This document shows, in pieces, positions 33,731 through 41,212 of a DNA stretch of 52,161 nt; position 1 is the stretch's first letter; every line of letters starts with the position of its first letter. The DNA is from a bacterium (GTDB taxonomy: Bacteria > Vulcanimicrobiota > Xenobia > Xenobiales > JADMJV01): contig JADMJV010000044.1 of assembly GCA_018780265.1 (NCBI GenBank), forward strand, positions 1-52,161, written 5' to 3'. The notes under the pieces are model-generated. The model made no database searches. It was not told where the DNA came from and saw only the letters and a list, made by a program, of their open reading frames with translations. The translations under genes and the position numbers were made by a program.

Positions 33731-33765
33731 TCCCACTGCCCTCCACTTTGCCCCACTTGTCCCCC
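33731..33765 (-). promoter_or_regulatory. Four MraZ boxes with 10-bp period
   Basis: Reading the minus strand, G-rich pentamers occur every 10 bp: GGGGG (33761-33765), TGGGG (33751-33755), TGGAG (33741-33745) and TGGGA (33731-33735). The last three sit in AGTGG contexts. Known MraZ sites are TGGGN direct repeats with 5-bp spacers, the same geometry. They cover roughly +1 to +30 of the predicted transcript, ideal for autorepression. Confidence 0.8.
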
Positions 33766-33766
33766 G

Positions 33767-33796
33767 ATTATAGGAGTCCCTTCAAACCCCTGTCAA
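33767..33796 (-). promoter_or_regulatory. Near-consensus sigma70 promoter of the dcw cluster (Pmra)
   Basis: TTGACA (33791-33796) and TATAAT (33767-33772), both perfect hexamers, separated by 18 bp. Transcription would start near 33760, just in front of the MraZ boxes. This is the strongest promoter I can see in the window. Confidence 0.85.
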
Positions 33797-33917
33797 CCCG
33801 AGGAGACTTATAAGAAAAGGATCGCAGCCCAACCCAAAGCGCAAAATGTGGACCGAGAATAAATTTCAACTACTACATCTGGACAAAATTCCGGCCAACA
33901 GGTTCAAGAAATCAGGA

Positions 33918-33946
33918 TTGAGAAAAAAAAATCGCGGGAATAGACT
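33918..33946 (+). promoter_or_regulatory. Candidate promoter of clpS
   Basis: TTGAGA (33918-33923), a 17-bp spacer rich in A, and TAGACT (33941-33946), 31 bp before the clpS ATG. It is divergent from the mra promoter about 120 bp away. Both hexamers have two mismatches or fewer to consensus. Confidence 0.5.
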
Positions 33947-33977
33947 TCCATCACCACCAGAGACCCAGAGGAGTGCC

Positions 33978-34283
33978 ATGGCAGCCACCATTGATTTACC
34001 CAAGATCGACTTTGACTTCGAGCAAAAACTTCAGGAGTGGACCAAGGAACTCCGCGGCTGGAACGTTATCCTGTACAATGACAGCTTTAATAAGTTGCTG
34101 GACGTGATTCTGTGGCTGCAGAAAGCCACTGGATGCAGCCTGGAAGTGGCCGAACACGTCACTCAGATGGCCCACAGTACTGGCCGCGCCATCTGCTTCT
34201 CCGGCGCCAAGGACAAATGCCAGGAAGTCGCCGGTTACCTGCGCGGCAAAGGTCTGCAAGTCGAAGTAGACAGCGGCAACTGA
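33978..34283 (+). CDS. clpS: ATP-dependent Clp protease adaptor ClpS
   Basis: The N-end-rule adaptor that delivers substrates to ClpAP/ClpCP. 101 residues from ATG 33978 with SD GAGGAG, 5-nt spacer. A flexible N-terminus, then WNVILYNDSFNKLLDVI (the family's xVxLxNDDxxxMexV with the Asn-Asp hydrogen-bond pair, the second Asp here Ser), LEVAEHVTQMAHSTGRAICFSG (the conserved helix with His), and the final GLQVEVDSGN strand. It is divergent from mraZ and followed 33 bp later by the DUF6000-macrodomain gene. Confidence 0.88.
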   Translation: MAATIDLPKIDFDFEQKLQEWTKELRGWNVILYNDSFNKLLDVILWLQKATGCSLEVAEHVTQMAHSTGRAICFSGAKDKCQEVAGYLRGKGLQVEVDSGN

Positions 34284-34288
34284 CCCCG

Positions 34289-34305
34289 AGTGGGGCAAAG
34301 TGGGG
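34289..34305 (+). promoter_or_regulatory. MraZ-like double box upstream of the macrodomain gene
   Basis: Two GTGGGG repeats (34290-34295 and 34300-34305) start exactly 10 bp apart, between the clpS stop and the next start codon. AGTGGGGCAAAGTGG is shared with the dcw operator on the other strand. This is the geometry of MraZ sites, so this gene may belong to the MraZ regulon. Confidence 0.5.
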
Positions 34306-34316
34306 CGGCCATTGCA

Positions 34317-35465
34317 ATGTCCATGACCAATCCCTTCCACGATAGACTGGTCGTGCCCCAGATCGACGACAACTTGACTCAAGAGGAGATTGCGCGCTGG
34401 GTCAAGCCTTTTTACATGTCCCGCCCGAGCGATGCCAAGTCTATCGGGGGATTGCGCATCCTCTACAGCGATATCGATGAAGGGCTGGCCCATAGGCTGC
34501 TTTCCTTACAAAACTGGCGGCCGCGGGTAGCAGGCGCCTATTTTGCGGCCATCAAAAATCTGGTAGGCCTCCAAGATCAGATAGGCAAACTGCTGCTGCG
34601 TAGCGACCTGGTCTACGCAGGCGCCACTTATTGCCTGGCGCTGGCAAGCTTTAACACCCCTGCCAGTCGCCAGACCTTACGTGATTACCTGGACTACTAC
34701 CTGACCACACCCGACAACTGGTATGACCAGGGCGAGGCAATGGGGGCTTTGACCTACCTGGACGGGCTCAATGGCACCCAGGACGCGGCTGACTACCTGG
34801 AGCGCTGGCAGGCCTTTGTGGCCAACAAACCCGGTTGGAACCTGGGCGACTTCGTGGCTGACGTAACCCAAACCATGAACGACATAAACTCGCTGGGGGA
34901 CAAGCTGAGCCGACCCCCAGTGACTCAACTGTCGCTGCTCCAGGGAGACATCACCCGACAGACGGTGGACGCCCTGGTCAACGCGGCCAATCCCACCCTT
35001 TCGGGGGGCGGCGGAGTGGACGCCGCTATCCATCGGGCTGGCGGCTCTAAGATTCTCATGGAGTGCCAGCAGATCCTCAATGAGCGCGGCCCCCTTGAGC
35101 CAGGACAGGCGGTGTCCACCACGGGTGGCAAGTTGAAAGCCCGCCGGGTCATTCACACCGTGGGCCCGGTTTGGCAAGGCGGTCAGCAAGGCGAGCCCGA
35201 GTTGTTAGCGTCCTGCTATCAGAAGAGCCTTTGGACCGCCTACTCCGAGGGGCTATCCAGCCTGGCCTTCCCCTGTATTAGCGCGGGCGCCTACGGTTAC
35301 CCCGCCAAATTAGCGGCCGAAGTGGCCGTGCGCAACGTACGCACCTTTGTGCGGGAGCATCCCGGTTTGGACGAGGTGCGCTTCGTAGTCTTCGGGGACC
35401 GCCACTACCAACTTTATCAGCAGGTTCTGCAAGACCAGGGCGAAAATGCACTACCATGCGAATGA
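34317..35465 (+). CDS. DUF6000-macrodomain fusion protein
   Basis: 382 residues from ATG 34317; ATG 34323 and GTG 34290 are alternatives, and none has a good SD. Residues 1-195 match the DUF6000 pattern as I know it (WVKPFYMSRP, NWRPRVAGAYFAAIK, LLLRSDLVYAGATYCLALA, YDQGEAMGAL). From about 205 there is a complete macrodomain: LSLLQGDITRQTVDALVNAAN, the GGGGVDAAIHRAGG loop, GQAVSTTGGKL, RRVIHTVGPVW and CISAGAYGYP, close to the YmdB/AF1521-type O-acetyl-ADP-ribose/ADP-ribosyl hydrolases. So the C-terminal half should bind and probably hydrolyse ADP-ribose conjugates. The fusion is unusual. It overlaps the next gene by 10 bp. Confidence 0.8.
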   Translation: MSMTNPFHDRLVVPQIDDNLTQEEIARWVKPFYMSRPSDAKSIGGLRILYSDIDEGLAHRLLSLQNWRPRVAGAYFAAIKNLVGLQDQIGKLLLRSDLVYAGATYCLALASFNTPASRQTLRDYLDYYLTTPDNWYDQGEAMGALTYLDGLNGTQDAADYLERWQAFVANKPGWNLGDFVADVTQTMNDINSLGDKLSRPPVTQLSLLQGDITRQTVDALVNAANPTLSGGGGVDAAIHRAGGSKILMECQQILNERGPLEPGQAVSTTGGKLKARRVIHTVGPVWQGGQQGEPELLASCYQKSLWTAYSEGLSSLAFPCISAGAYGYPAKLAAEVAVRNVRTFVREHPGLDEVRFVVFGDRHYQLYQQVLQDQGENALPCE

Positions 35466-35899
35466 AAGCCCTGCTGACCCTGCTCGTAACCTTCGTCCTT
35501 GTAAGCCTGGGCCAGGCCGCCGGCAGCATCGACATCTATCCCGAAGGCGCGTCGCTCAACGCCAGCCGACTGGCCCAAGTCCGCAAAGAAAACCTGCAGG
35601 TCGCAGCGCGGGGGCCGGCGCGCTCGCTTCACCTGCGCTATCGTGACATGTGGAAAGGAAAGAAGCGAACTTTCGTGTGGTCGACCCAAAGTTATACCGA
35701 CCCTGACGGCGCGGTGTCCTACGCCGTAGTACTGAAGCAAATCGCCCCGGTCCGACTCGATGTAATGTATGCCGGGTGTAGCTCACTGGACCACAAAAAC
35801 TTGGGCGAAGAAGATCCCGACGATCGCTATCGTGTGGTTTACAGGGCTCTCGACTCCTACCTACGCAGCCACAACAGCATCGAAGAATTGAAACCCTGA
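35456..35899 (+). CDS. Small secreted protein, unknown
   Basis: 147 residues, ATG inside the end of the macrodomain gene. Signal peptide MRMKALLTLLVTFVLVSLGQ then AAGS. The mature part begins SIDIYPEGASLNASRLAQVR and contains a charged beta-rich middle (KKRTFVWSTQSYTDPDGAV) and a helical end (RYRVVYRALDSYLRSHNSIE). The 'YPEG' start recalls the small secreted protein at 20.9-21.3 kb (GVYPEGVML), although the rest does not align by eye. Function unknown. Confidence 0.6.
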   Translation: MRMKALLTLLVTFVLVSLGQAAGSIDIYPEGASLNASRLAQVRKENLQVAARGPARSLHLRYRDMWKGKKRTFVWSTQSYTDPDGAVSYAVVLKQIAPVRLDVMYAGCSSLDHKNLGEEDPDDRYRVVYRALDSYLRSHNSIEELKP

Positions 35900-35928
35900 G
35901 TGAGGCCAGATGCGTCCCGTCGCCGAGA

Positions 35929-36352
35929 CTACTCCGGGAGTGTTTGCAGACCTTCGCGCAGGGCAGCCTCGCGCAGACGTTGGTCGAGAGAGACCAGCGC
36001 GGCAGGCTCTCCGCTCGCTTCTGCCCAATTGAGGGCCGCGGCTAACTGCAGCGCGTCAGCCGCCCGTAAAGCATGAGAGGCAACCAGGTGTTGAGCGCTG
36101 GAGCGCAAGACCGGTCTGGGTTGAATCTCCACCGCGGCAGCCAGCAAACGTTGCAGGTCTTGCATGGCTGCCAATTGGGTGGAATGCGTAAGCAATCCTT
36201 CTCGCTGGCGTCTCCATAAGGCGGAATAGCACTCCACCGGGGTTCCCCACCTACGCCATCCGGGTATCCGTTATGAGCACATTTTGGATTGCGCCCGTGG
36301 AAGCTTCCTGAATGAGCAAGGGTAAAATGGCCGAGCTGTCCCAGGACCTCAA
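35929..36352 (-). pseudogene. PIN-domain toxin (VapC-like), frameshifted
   Basis: The start would be a TTG at 36352 overlapping the antitoxin stop (ATTGA). The first frame reads SWDSSAILPLLIQEASTGA (the PIN opening strand with its Asp) and ends at TAG after DTRMA. The other frame begins VECYSALWRRQREGLLTHS and continues with HALRAADALQLAAALNWAE (catalytic Asp) and ALVSLDQRLREAA. The expected joining motif VWWGTPVE is visible in the DNA except for two missing bases near 36248. It is not a homopolymer slip, so the toxin is probably dead while its antitoxin is intact. Confidence 0.7.
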
Positions 36353-36633
36353 TATCCTTCCTCGCGTTCTTCCAGAAGAGCTTGAACCACCGATTTTTCG
36401 GTCGGAAGCGGAGATCTAGTCAAGAAATCAAGAGGAACTGGCGCGCTCGGCAAGGCGATGACGCCCTCGCTCGCCAAATCGGCCAGGCGCTGTTCGGTGA
36501 CCTCGCCGTGGTAAGCCGTCAGACGAGCAACGGGTCGTCCCCGATCCGTCACCACCACATCTTCGCCAGCCTTGACGCGGCGCAAGATGGCACTGGCCTG
36601 GGCTTTCAGTTCAGCAATCGAGGCACTATACAT
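36349..36633 (-). CDS. Antitoxin, Phd/YefM family
   Basis: 94 residues. MYSASIAELKAQASAILRRV, then AGEDVVVTDRGRPVARL is the typical Phd/YefM DNA-binding fold (helix, then 'VTDRGRPVARL' strand). The C-terminal half (PLDFLTRSPLPTEKSVVQALLEEREE) is the toxin-neutralising tail seen in VapC-partnered antitoxins. It lies before a broken PIN toxin and is driven by a promoter whose -10 box ends 6 nt before the ATG. Confidence 0.85.
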   Translation of the reverse strand: MYSASIAELKAQASAILRRVKAGEDVVVTDRGRPVARLTAYHGEVTEQRLADLASEGVIALPSAPVPLDFLTRSPLPTEKSVVQALLEEREEGY

Positions 36634-36639
36634 AGGATC

Positions 36640-36668
36640 AACTTAGTCTTTTCGACTTGACCCGTCAA
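36640..36668 (-). promoter_or_regulatory. Promoter of the second toxin-antitoxin locus, leaderless geometry
   Basis: TTGACG (36663-36668), 17-bp spacer, TAAGTT (36640-36645), then 6 nt to the antitoxin ATG. The arrangement is identical in every spacing to the vapBC promoter at 14812-14840, though the hexamers and the downstream genes differ. Confidence 0.6.
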
Positions 36669-36778
36669 CTCTCTGGAGCTGTCTGACTAGAGAATAGAAG
36701 CCAGCGGTCACCCGCTGACAGCCCTCCGTTACCGCTGCACGAGAAGCTTCCCGCATACAGCCATCTGGGCTGCAAGTC

Positions 36779-36794
36779 GCCCGCTCTAGCGGGC
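36779..36794. other. Stem-loop beyond the SNF2 gene 3' end
   Basis: GCCCGC-TCTA-GCGGGC, a perfect 6-bp stem with a tetraloop, about 47 bp past the helicase stop codon. It has no U-tract. It could mark transcription termination of the minus-strand operon with help of a factor. Confidence 0.35.
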
Positions 36795-36840
36795 TGCTCC
36801 ATCGGCTTTGTGCCGCTTTCTGCTCGCGTGCCGGGCCGAA

Positions 36841-38394
36841 TCACAGTCGGAAGAGGCTGCGCAACTCGGCCTCCGTCAGGTTAGCCGCCAGATCCAGGCT
36901 GACGTCATCGATGATCTCCTCAAACAGGGCCCGCTTACTTCGCAAAACCGAGGCAATACGTTCTTCGATGGTGCCCAGGCACACGTAGCGAAAGGCGTGG
37001 ACGGGATGCTGCTGACCCATTCTGTGAGCCCGACTGTCAGCCTGCTCCTCGATGGCCGGATTCCACCAGCGGTCCAGGTGAAACACATAAGAAGCGGACT
37101 GAAGATTAAGCCCCACTCCACCGGCTCGTAGCGAGAGAACCAGCACCCGATGAGCCGGTTCCTGCAGGAAACGATCGGTTGCCTGGCTCCTCTGGGCCGC
37201 CGACATGGAGCCAGTGTAAGCCAGCGGACGAAAGCGCTCCAGGGCCTGGCAAACCAGGCCCACGCCAAACTGAGCGTCGGTGAACTGAGAGAAGACCAGA
37301 GCTCGATGCCCCTCGGCCACCAGCACTTCCAGGCGCACAGCCAGGTCATCCAACTTTGCCGATTCCCCACTCACGGGATCGCGGTTGCAAATCTGCTTGA
37401 GCCGAGTGACCAACTCCAGAATGTGCGTAACTCTCAGGGCCGGCCCCTGGGCGCGCAACTGCACCACCCCCGACTGTTCGGCCGCGAGGTATGCCCGCAT
37501 CTGAGCCGGTCCCAATTCAATCTCGACTTCGCGCACCAGGCGTGGAGGCAACTGCCGCAAGACCTCCTCTTTGCGCCGCCGCAACTGGACCTCACGCAAC
37601 CTGTCCAGAACTTGACTGCGACTTTGAAAGGCCCGCGGGCCTCCCAGAAACTCCAAAATCGAGATCACATCCTCCAGACTGTTTTCCAGCGGTGTGCCCG
37701 TGAGTGCCCAACGCCGTTGGGCCGTCAGCCGCTTGCAGGCTTGCGCGACCGAGGCCTCGCGGTTCTTAATCCGAGAGGCTTCGTCCAAAACCAGCACGCC
37801 CCAATCGGTTCTCAGTGCCAACTGAAGATCCGATCGCAAGGTTTCGTAGCTAACCAGCCTTACGTGGGCGGGCCGGCGCCACAGCGCCCGGCGGGGAAAC
37901 GGCCCGGCCATAACCACGGTGCTCAATTCCCGACCCCAAATGGCCAGCTCTCGAGCCCACTGGCGCAGCACCGACGAGGGGCAAACCACCAATGCCGACT
38001 CGATCTGTCGGCTCAAGAAAAGCATGCGCATAGCCCCGATGGCCTGAATCGTTTTGCCCAGTCCCATGTCGTCAGCCAACAGCAATTGCGGGCTGCGCAT
38101 CAAAGTGGCAATCCCGGCCTGCTGGTAGGCCAGCAGAGGAAAAGGCCATTCTACCACGCTGCCCTGGCAGTCCAGGAAAAGCGGAGCCTGCAAGACCGAC
38201 ATCAGGCGCTTGAGCAGATCATCGTCGTGCTGGGGCAACGAACGGCTGCCTGCAGACTCCTCTTCTCGCTTGTCAGCCGAGTCGGTTTTCTGAAAACGGA
38301 ATAACGAGAGCGAGACAGCCCGCGGCAGCTTCCACGGGTGCGGTTCGCACCAGGTTGGGGCTCGCAAATCCCACTGGGGAACCGGCCAATTCAC
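36841..38394 (-). CDS. SNF2-family helicase/ATPase
   Basis: A superfamily 2 double-stranded DNA translocase, 517 residues, ATG overlapping the previous stop by 4 bp. Walker A ADDMGLGKT (107-115), motif Ia LVVCPSSVLRQWARE, motif II LVLDEASRIKN (DEAS where most have DEAH/DEAQ), motif III ALTGTPLENSLEDVISILEFL. The second RecA domain has ALVFSQFTD, VLVLSLRAGGVGLNLQSA and DRWWNPAIEEQADSRAHRMGQ. It is a compact SWI/SNF core without accessory domains. It is the last gene of the five-gene operon with two DUF2791-type proteins. Confidence 0.92.
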   Translation of the reverse strand: MNWPVPQWDLRAPTWCEPHPWKLPRAVSLSLFRFQKTDSADKREEESAGSRSLPQHDDDLLKRLMSVLQAPLFLDCQGSVVEWPFPLLAYQQAGIATLMRSPQLLLADDMGLGKTIQAIGAMRMLFLSRQIESALVVCPSSVLRQWARELAIWGRELSTVVMAGPFPRRALWRRPAHVRLVSYETLRSDLQLALRTDWGVLVLDEASRIKNREASVAQACKRLTAQRRWALTGTPLENSLEDVISILEFLGGPRAFQSRSQVLDRLREVQLRRRKEEVLRQLPPRLVREVEIELGPAQMRAYLAAEQSGVVQLRAQGPALRVTHILELVTRLKQICNRDPVSGESAKLDDLAVRLEVLVAEGHRALVFSQFTDAQFGVGLVCQALERFRPLAYTGSMSAAQRSQATDRFLQEPAHRVLVLSLRAGGVGLNLQSASYVFHLDRWWNPAIEEQADSRAHRMGQQHPVHAFRYVCLGTIEERIASVLRSKRALFEEIIDDVSLDLAANLTEAELRSLFRL

Positions 38395-38903
38395 GGGTCG
38401 TTCCAGGCAGCGTGGGGAAATACTTCGCGCAATCCAGCCCGGACTCGCTCCAGCGGCTCGCTGGCCAAACCGCGCTGTTGCAAAGCCAGCGCCAGGGAAT
38501 GAGCCCGCATCGCTGGCGTGGGCTGACTATTCAGCCAGGTCCATTGAGGCAGGTCTGGAGGCATTGCCTCCTGCACCAGAGCGAACGGGATGGAGGGGGC
38601 CAGTTCGCGACGACAGAACTCTGGATCGCCCAGACTTGCGGCAGCCACCAGGAGATCGGGGTCGCGGCGGCAACCCGAGAAAAGGGTGCGCACCAAAGCC
38701 GGAACCCCCTGGCGCCGAACCTGCGACTCGGGCCAAAGAAAACCGGCCGGCGCCGCCAGCGAGTTAAAAACAAACTCGAGCGGTCCACCCTCCGCGTCGA
38801 TCACCAACAGGGCTCCGTACAGGGTGCGCGCCGGCTCCAGCCAGGTCACTTCCAAAAAGGCGGCCAATCCCGCCTCTGCCGGCCTACGGTGGGGCACAGG
38901 CAT
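38391..38903 (-). CDS. Operon protein of unknown function (170 residues)
   Basis: The ATG lies 9 bp after the stop of the BrxD-like ATPase gene, and the stop overlaps the helicase start, so it is firmly in the operon. Compact alpha-beta pattern: FLEVTWLEPARTLYGALLVID, EFVFNSLAAPAGFLWPES, VPALVRTLFSGCRRDPDLLVA, then a helical C-terminus (MRAHSLALALQQRG, RVRAGLREVFPHA). No motif is recognised. Its intimate coupling suggests a subunit or adaptor for the helicase. Confidence 0.6.
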   Translation of the reverse strand: MPVPHRRPAEAGLAAFLEVTWLEPARTLYGALLVIDAEGGPLEFVFNSLAAPAGFLWPESQVRRQGVPALVRTLFSGCRRDPDLLVAAASLGDPEFCRRELAPSIPFALVQEAMPPDLPQWTWLNSQPTPAMRAHSLALALQQRGLASEPLERVRAGLREVFPHAAWNDP

Positions 38904-38912
38904 CAGCGGAAA

Positions 38913-40118
38913 CTAGTCGTCCTGATCCGGGTCTTGAGCCAGTTCCTGGTCGCTGATAACGTTGGAATCAAAGCGTAGCTCGTCCACCACCAGCTGAAGC
39001 TTTTGGTCGGGGAAAAAGCGGTGCAAGTCCCATTGCGTGATCCAGCGGCGAATGCGCTGGCGAATGGGGGTGCTACCTTCGTAGTAGTCGTCGCGAAAGT
39101 CTGGCACCGCGAGCTGGTAAGCCTCTTCATAAAGGGCCTTGATGCGATAGCGCACCGACTCGATTTCAGACTGACTGGGATCGATCAGGCGCAGGTTGCC
39201 CTTGAGCAGGCGAACCCCTTCCTGAGCCTGGCGATCGCGCTCGTCCAGGGCCAGCAGAATGCCACTGGCCTCGTCGGGCAGCACACAGGTATTGACAAAG
39301 CTGGAAGTCATCGCGAACACGGGCAGAATGCCGCTACCGGGTCGGGCCGCCAACCCGGCCCACCAACCCAGTTGCTCGTAGGCCGCCAGACGTTGCTTCT
39401 TAGAGAATTGGGCCATGCGCTCCAGTTCGTCAAACAAGACCACCGTGCCGTGAACTCCACAGGCTCGGATCAGTTGGGCAAAAAGTCGGATGCGCTGCGG
39501 GGCCAATACCGCAGTGGAGGAGGCACCTTTCAAATCATAGCTCCCATGAGTGCCAATTTCCTTGAGTTTCTGGTTGAGCACGGTGCGCAGCAGCGGCTTG
39601 CCTTCGATGTCCCCTAAGATCTGGGCGCGAAATTCCGGATCGGAAGAAAACTCGCAGTAGAGATGCAACAGAGCCAGAAAGCGCTCGTGCAGACCAACCG
39701 CGCTACACCAGGCGCGCACTTCTTGAAAAGCCTCCGGGCGGGCCCTCTCGCTGCCCAGACTACGCAGAGCTTTGCCGATACGCCCAGGGGCACGCGAACT
39801 CTCGCTCAAGGCCTGCAACACCTTGGGGGCGCTTCCTAGCGGCATCTCCGGACTGACCACCAGGTAACTGACGGCAAAGTTTCGCTCTTCGGCCAGCGCC
39901 TGCAGATACTCGAGAAGATGGGTTTTTCCCGAGCCGAAATTGGCGCTGATCACCAGAGGTTTGACGGCAGCGCCCGCCTGCAGCCCCTCGATCGCTTCGT
40001 CAAAAGCTGACTTGATTTCGGTTTGGGTCGTTCCCAGCTGAGCTACCGCGTGGCGACTGGGGACCCCCGAGCGCAGACCTTCGATGGCAGCCCGAGCACG
40101 TACATTGTCAGCTGTCAC
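38913..40118 (-). CDS. BREX BrxD-like ATPase (DUF2791 family)
   Basis: 401 residues. The N-terminus (RARAAIEGLRSGVPSRHAVAQLG) and ISANFGSGKTHLLEYLQALA, with Walker A GSGKT at 62-66, followed by SYLVVSPEMPLGSAPKVLQAL, are typical of DUF2791/'BREX system ATP-binding' proteins. Walker B is GTVVLFDELERMAQ. The sensor region follows in ILPVFAMTSSFV. The C-terminus holds WITQWDLHRFFPDQ, as in the family. In BREX and related islands this ATPase partners a helicase; here it is coupled to a second DUF2791-like protein (4-bp overlap) and a SNF2 helicase. Confidence 0.82.
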   Translation of the reverse strand: MTADNVRARAAIEGLRSGVPSRHAVAQLGTTQTEIKSAFDEAIEGLQAGAAVKPLVISANFGSGKTHLLEYLQALAEERNFAVSYLVVSPEMPLGSAPKVLQALSESSRAPGRIGKALRSLGSERARPEAFQEVRAWCSAVGLHERFLALLHLYCEFSSDPEFRAQILGDIEGKPLLRTVLNQKLKEIGTHGSYDLKGASSTAVLAPQRIRLFAQLIRACGVHGTVVLFDELERMAQFSKKQRLAAYEQLGWWAGLAARPGSGILPVFAMTSSFVNTCVLPDEASGILLALDERDRQAQEGVRLLKGNLRLIDPSQSEIESVRYRIKALYEEAYQLAVPDFRDDYYEGSTPIRQRIRRWITQWDLHRFFPDQKLQLVVDELRFDSNVISDQELAQDPDQDD

Positions 40119-41212
40119 GATTCACCTTCCAGATGGACCAGCGAGGCCGCCGGATTGGCCTGCTGAGCCCCGCGCACTTCCAGCCCGATACGTGTTTGCA
40201 ATGCGTCGTAATTGTGATAATTGCGCGGGCTGCCCACATCATAGAAAGAGCGATCCGTGAGTACCACCAGCAGAAACCGCTCAAACCAATCGATCTCGTC
40301 GATAAAGCGACGTAGCAATGCCAGCATGTGCTGATAGGCCAGATCGCTGTAGAACACTCCGGTCGGGTCTGGGGCACTTAGCAGTGCGCTCAACTCGTCC
40401 CGATCTGCTCCAGCTTCTGCGGCGTCTTGCAATTGGCGCAACTTCTGGTCGCGCAGTTGCGGAACGGTCAGCTTCTTACGCTGGTAGGGCCGCAAATCGA
40501 GTGTGACGACCAGACCGGAATGACCCAAACGCGGCAACCAGTTACAGAACGATGCAAACATGGCCCGGGCGTTGGACTGGGTAATCCGTTCGTAAATCTG
40601 AATTTTCTTCAGAGCCGAGGCGCCTCCGGGGCGCGATTGCCCGGCCAGCCAGGCTAACAGCACCTCCTCGGTGGTGGGCAACAGGCTGTCGGGCATCAGT
40701 TGAACCCGCCCCAGCGAGGTCACGGCGGTGCGAAACTCCAGAGCCATGCTATGGTCACGGAGCTGGGGAGTGGCCAGCTCGGACTGATACTGGCTCATCA
40801 GGTCGGCCGGATCTCGGCCGTTATCCTGAGCAATGCCCTCCAGGTCGTTGAGGCTACGCTGGGCAGATATGCGAATGCCGCGTGACTCCAGGTGACGGCG
40901 CGCCTGAATGGCCGCCCAGGCTTTATAGTCAACCGCCCGCGTGCATTCGAAAAAGAACCGATCCATCCGGTGAACGTCGATTTTCTTGCCGTTCTCGTCG
41001 AGGATGGCCGGGTCGAGGTGAGCGTGCCAAAAACCCCTCTCATGGGCGGCACCGAGCAGGCTTTGGCGCACCTGATCCAGCGACGCCTGGCTGCCGCTAA
41101 CGACCTTAACCGCCGACCCACCAGCAGCCACGAAACCCTCCAGGTACTCTCCGGTGATAACCCGCAACCAGGATTCGACCGGGATCTCCAGATTGGAACT
41201 GGCCACCCTCAA
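40115..41212 (-). CDS. DUF2791-like partner ATPase, Walker A degenerate
   Basis: 365 residues; the TTG start overlaps the previous stop, and GTG 41206 is an alternative. LEIPVESWLRVITGEYLEGFVAAGG, then SAVKVVSGSQASLDQV, corresponds to the N-terminal P-loop region of the 'ATP-binding protein' that usually precedes a BrxD-like protein, but no GxxGKT is present. Further family-like parts are HAHLDPAILDENGKKIDVHRMDRFFF, MALEFRTAVTSLGRVQL, ITQSNARAMFASFCNWLPR and GLVVTLDLRPYQRKK. I infer a non-hydrolysing or weakly ATP-binding partner of the next ATPase, perhaps forming a hetero-oligomeric ring. Confidence 0.65.
   Translation of the reverse strand: MRVASSNLEIPVESWLRVITGEYLEGFVAAGGSAVKVVSGSQASLDQVRQSLLGAAHERGFWHAHLDPAILDENGKKIDVHRMDRFFFECTRAVDYKAWAAIQARRHLESRGIRISAQRSLNDLEGIAQDNGRDPADLMSQYQSELATPQLRDHSMALEFRTAVTSLGRVQLMPDSLLPTTEEVLLAWLAGQSRPGGASALKKIQIYERITQSNARAMFASFCNWLPRLGHSGLVVTLDLRPYQRKKLTVPQLRDQKLRQLQDAAEAGADRDELSALLSAPDPTGVFYSDLAYQHMLALLRRFIDEIDWFERFLLVVLTDRSFYDVGSPRNYHNYDALQTRIGLEVRGAQQANPAASLVHLEGES

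Noticed and set aside
38913..41212. A complete BREX locus
   Set aside because: Only BrxD-like ATPases are present; no pglX methylase, pglZ phosphatase, brxA/brxB or Lon-like protease is encoded in the window.
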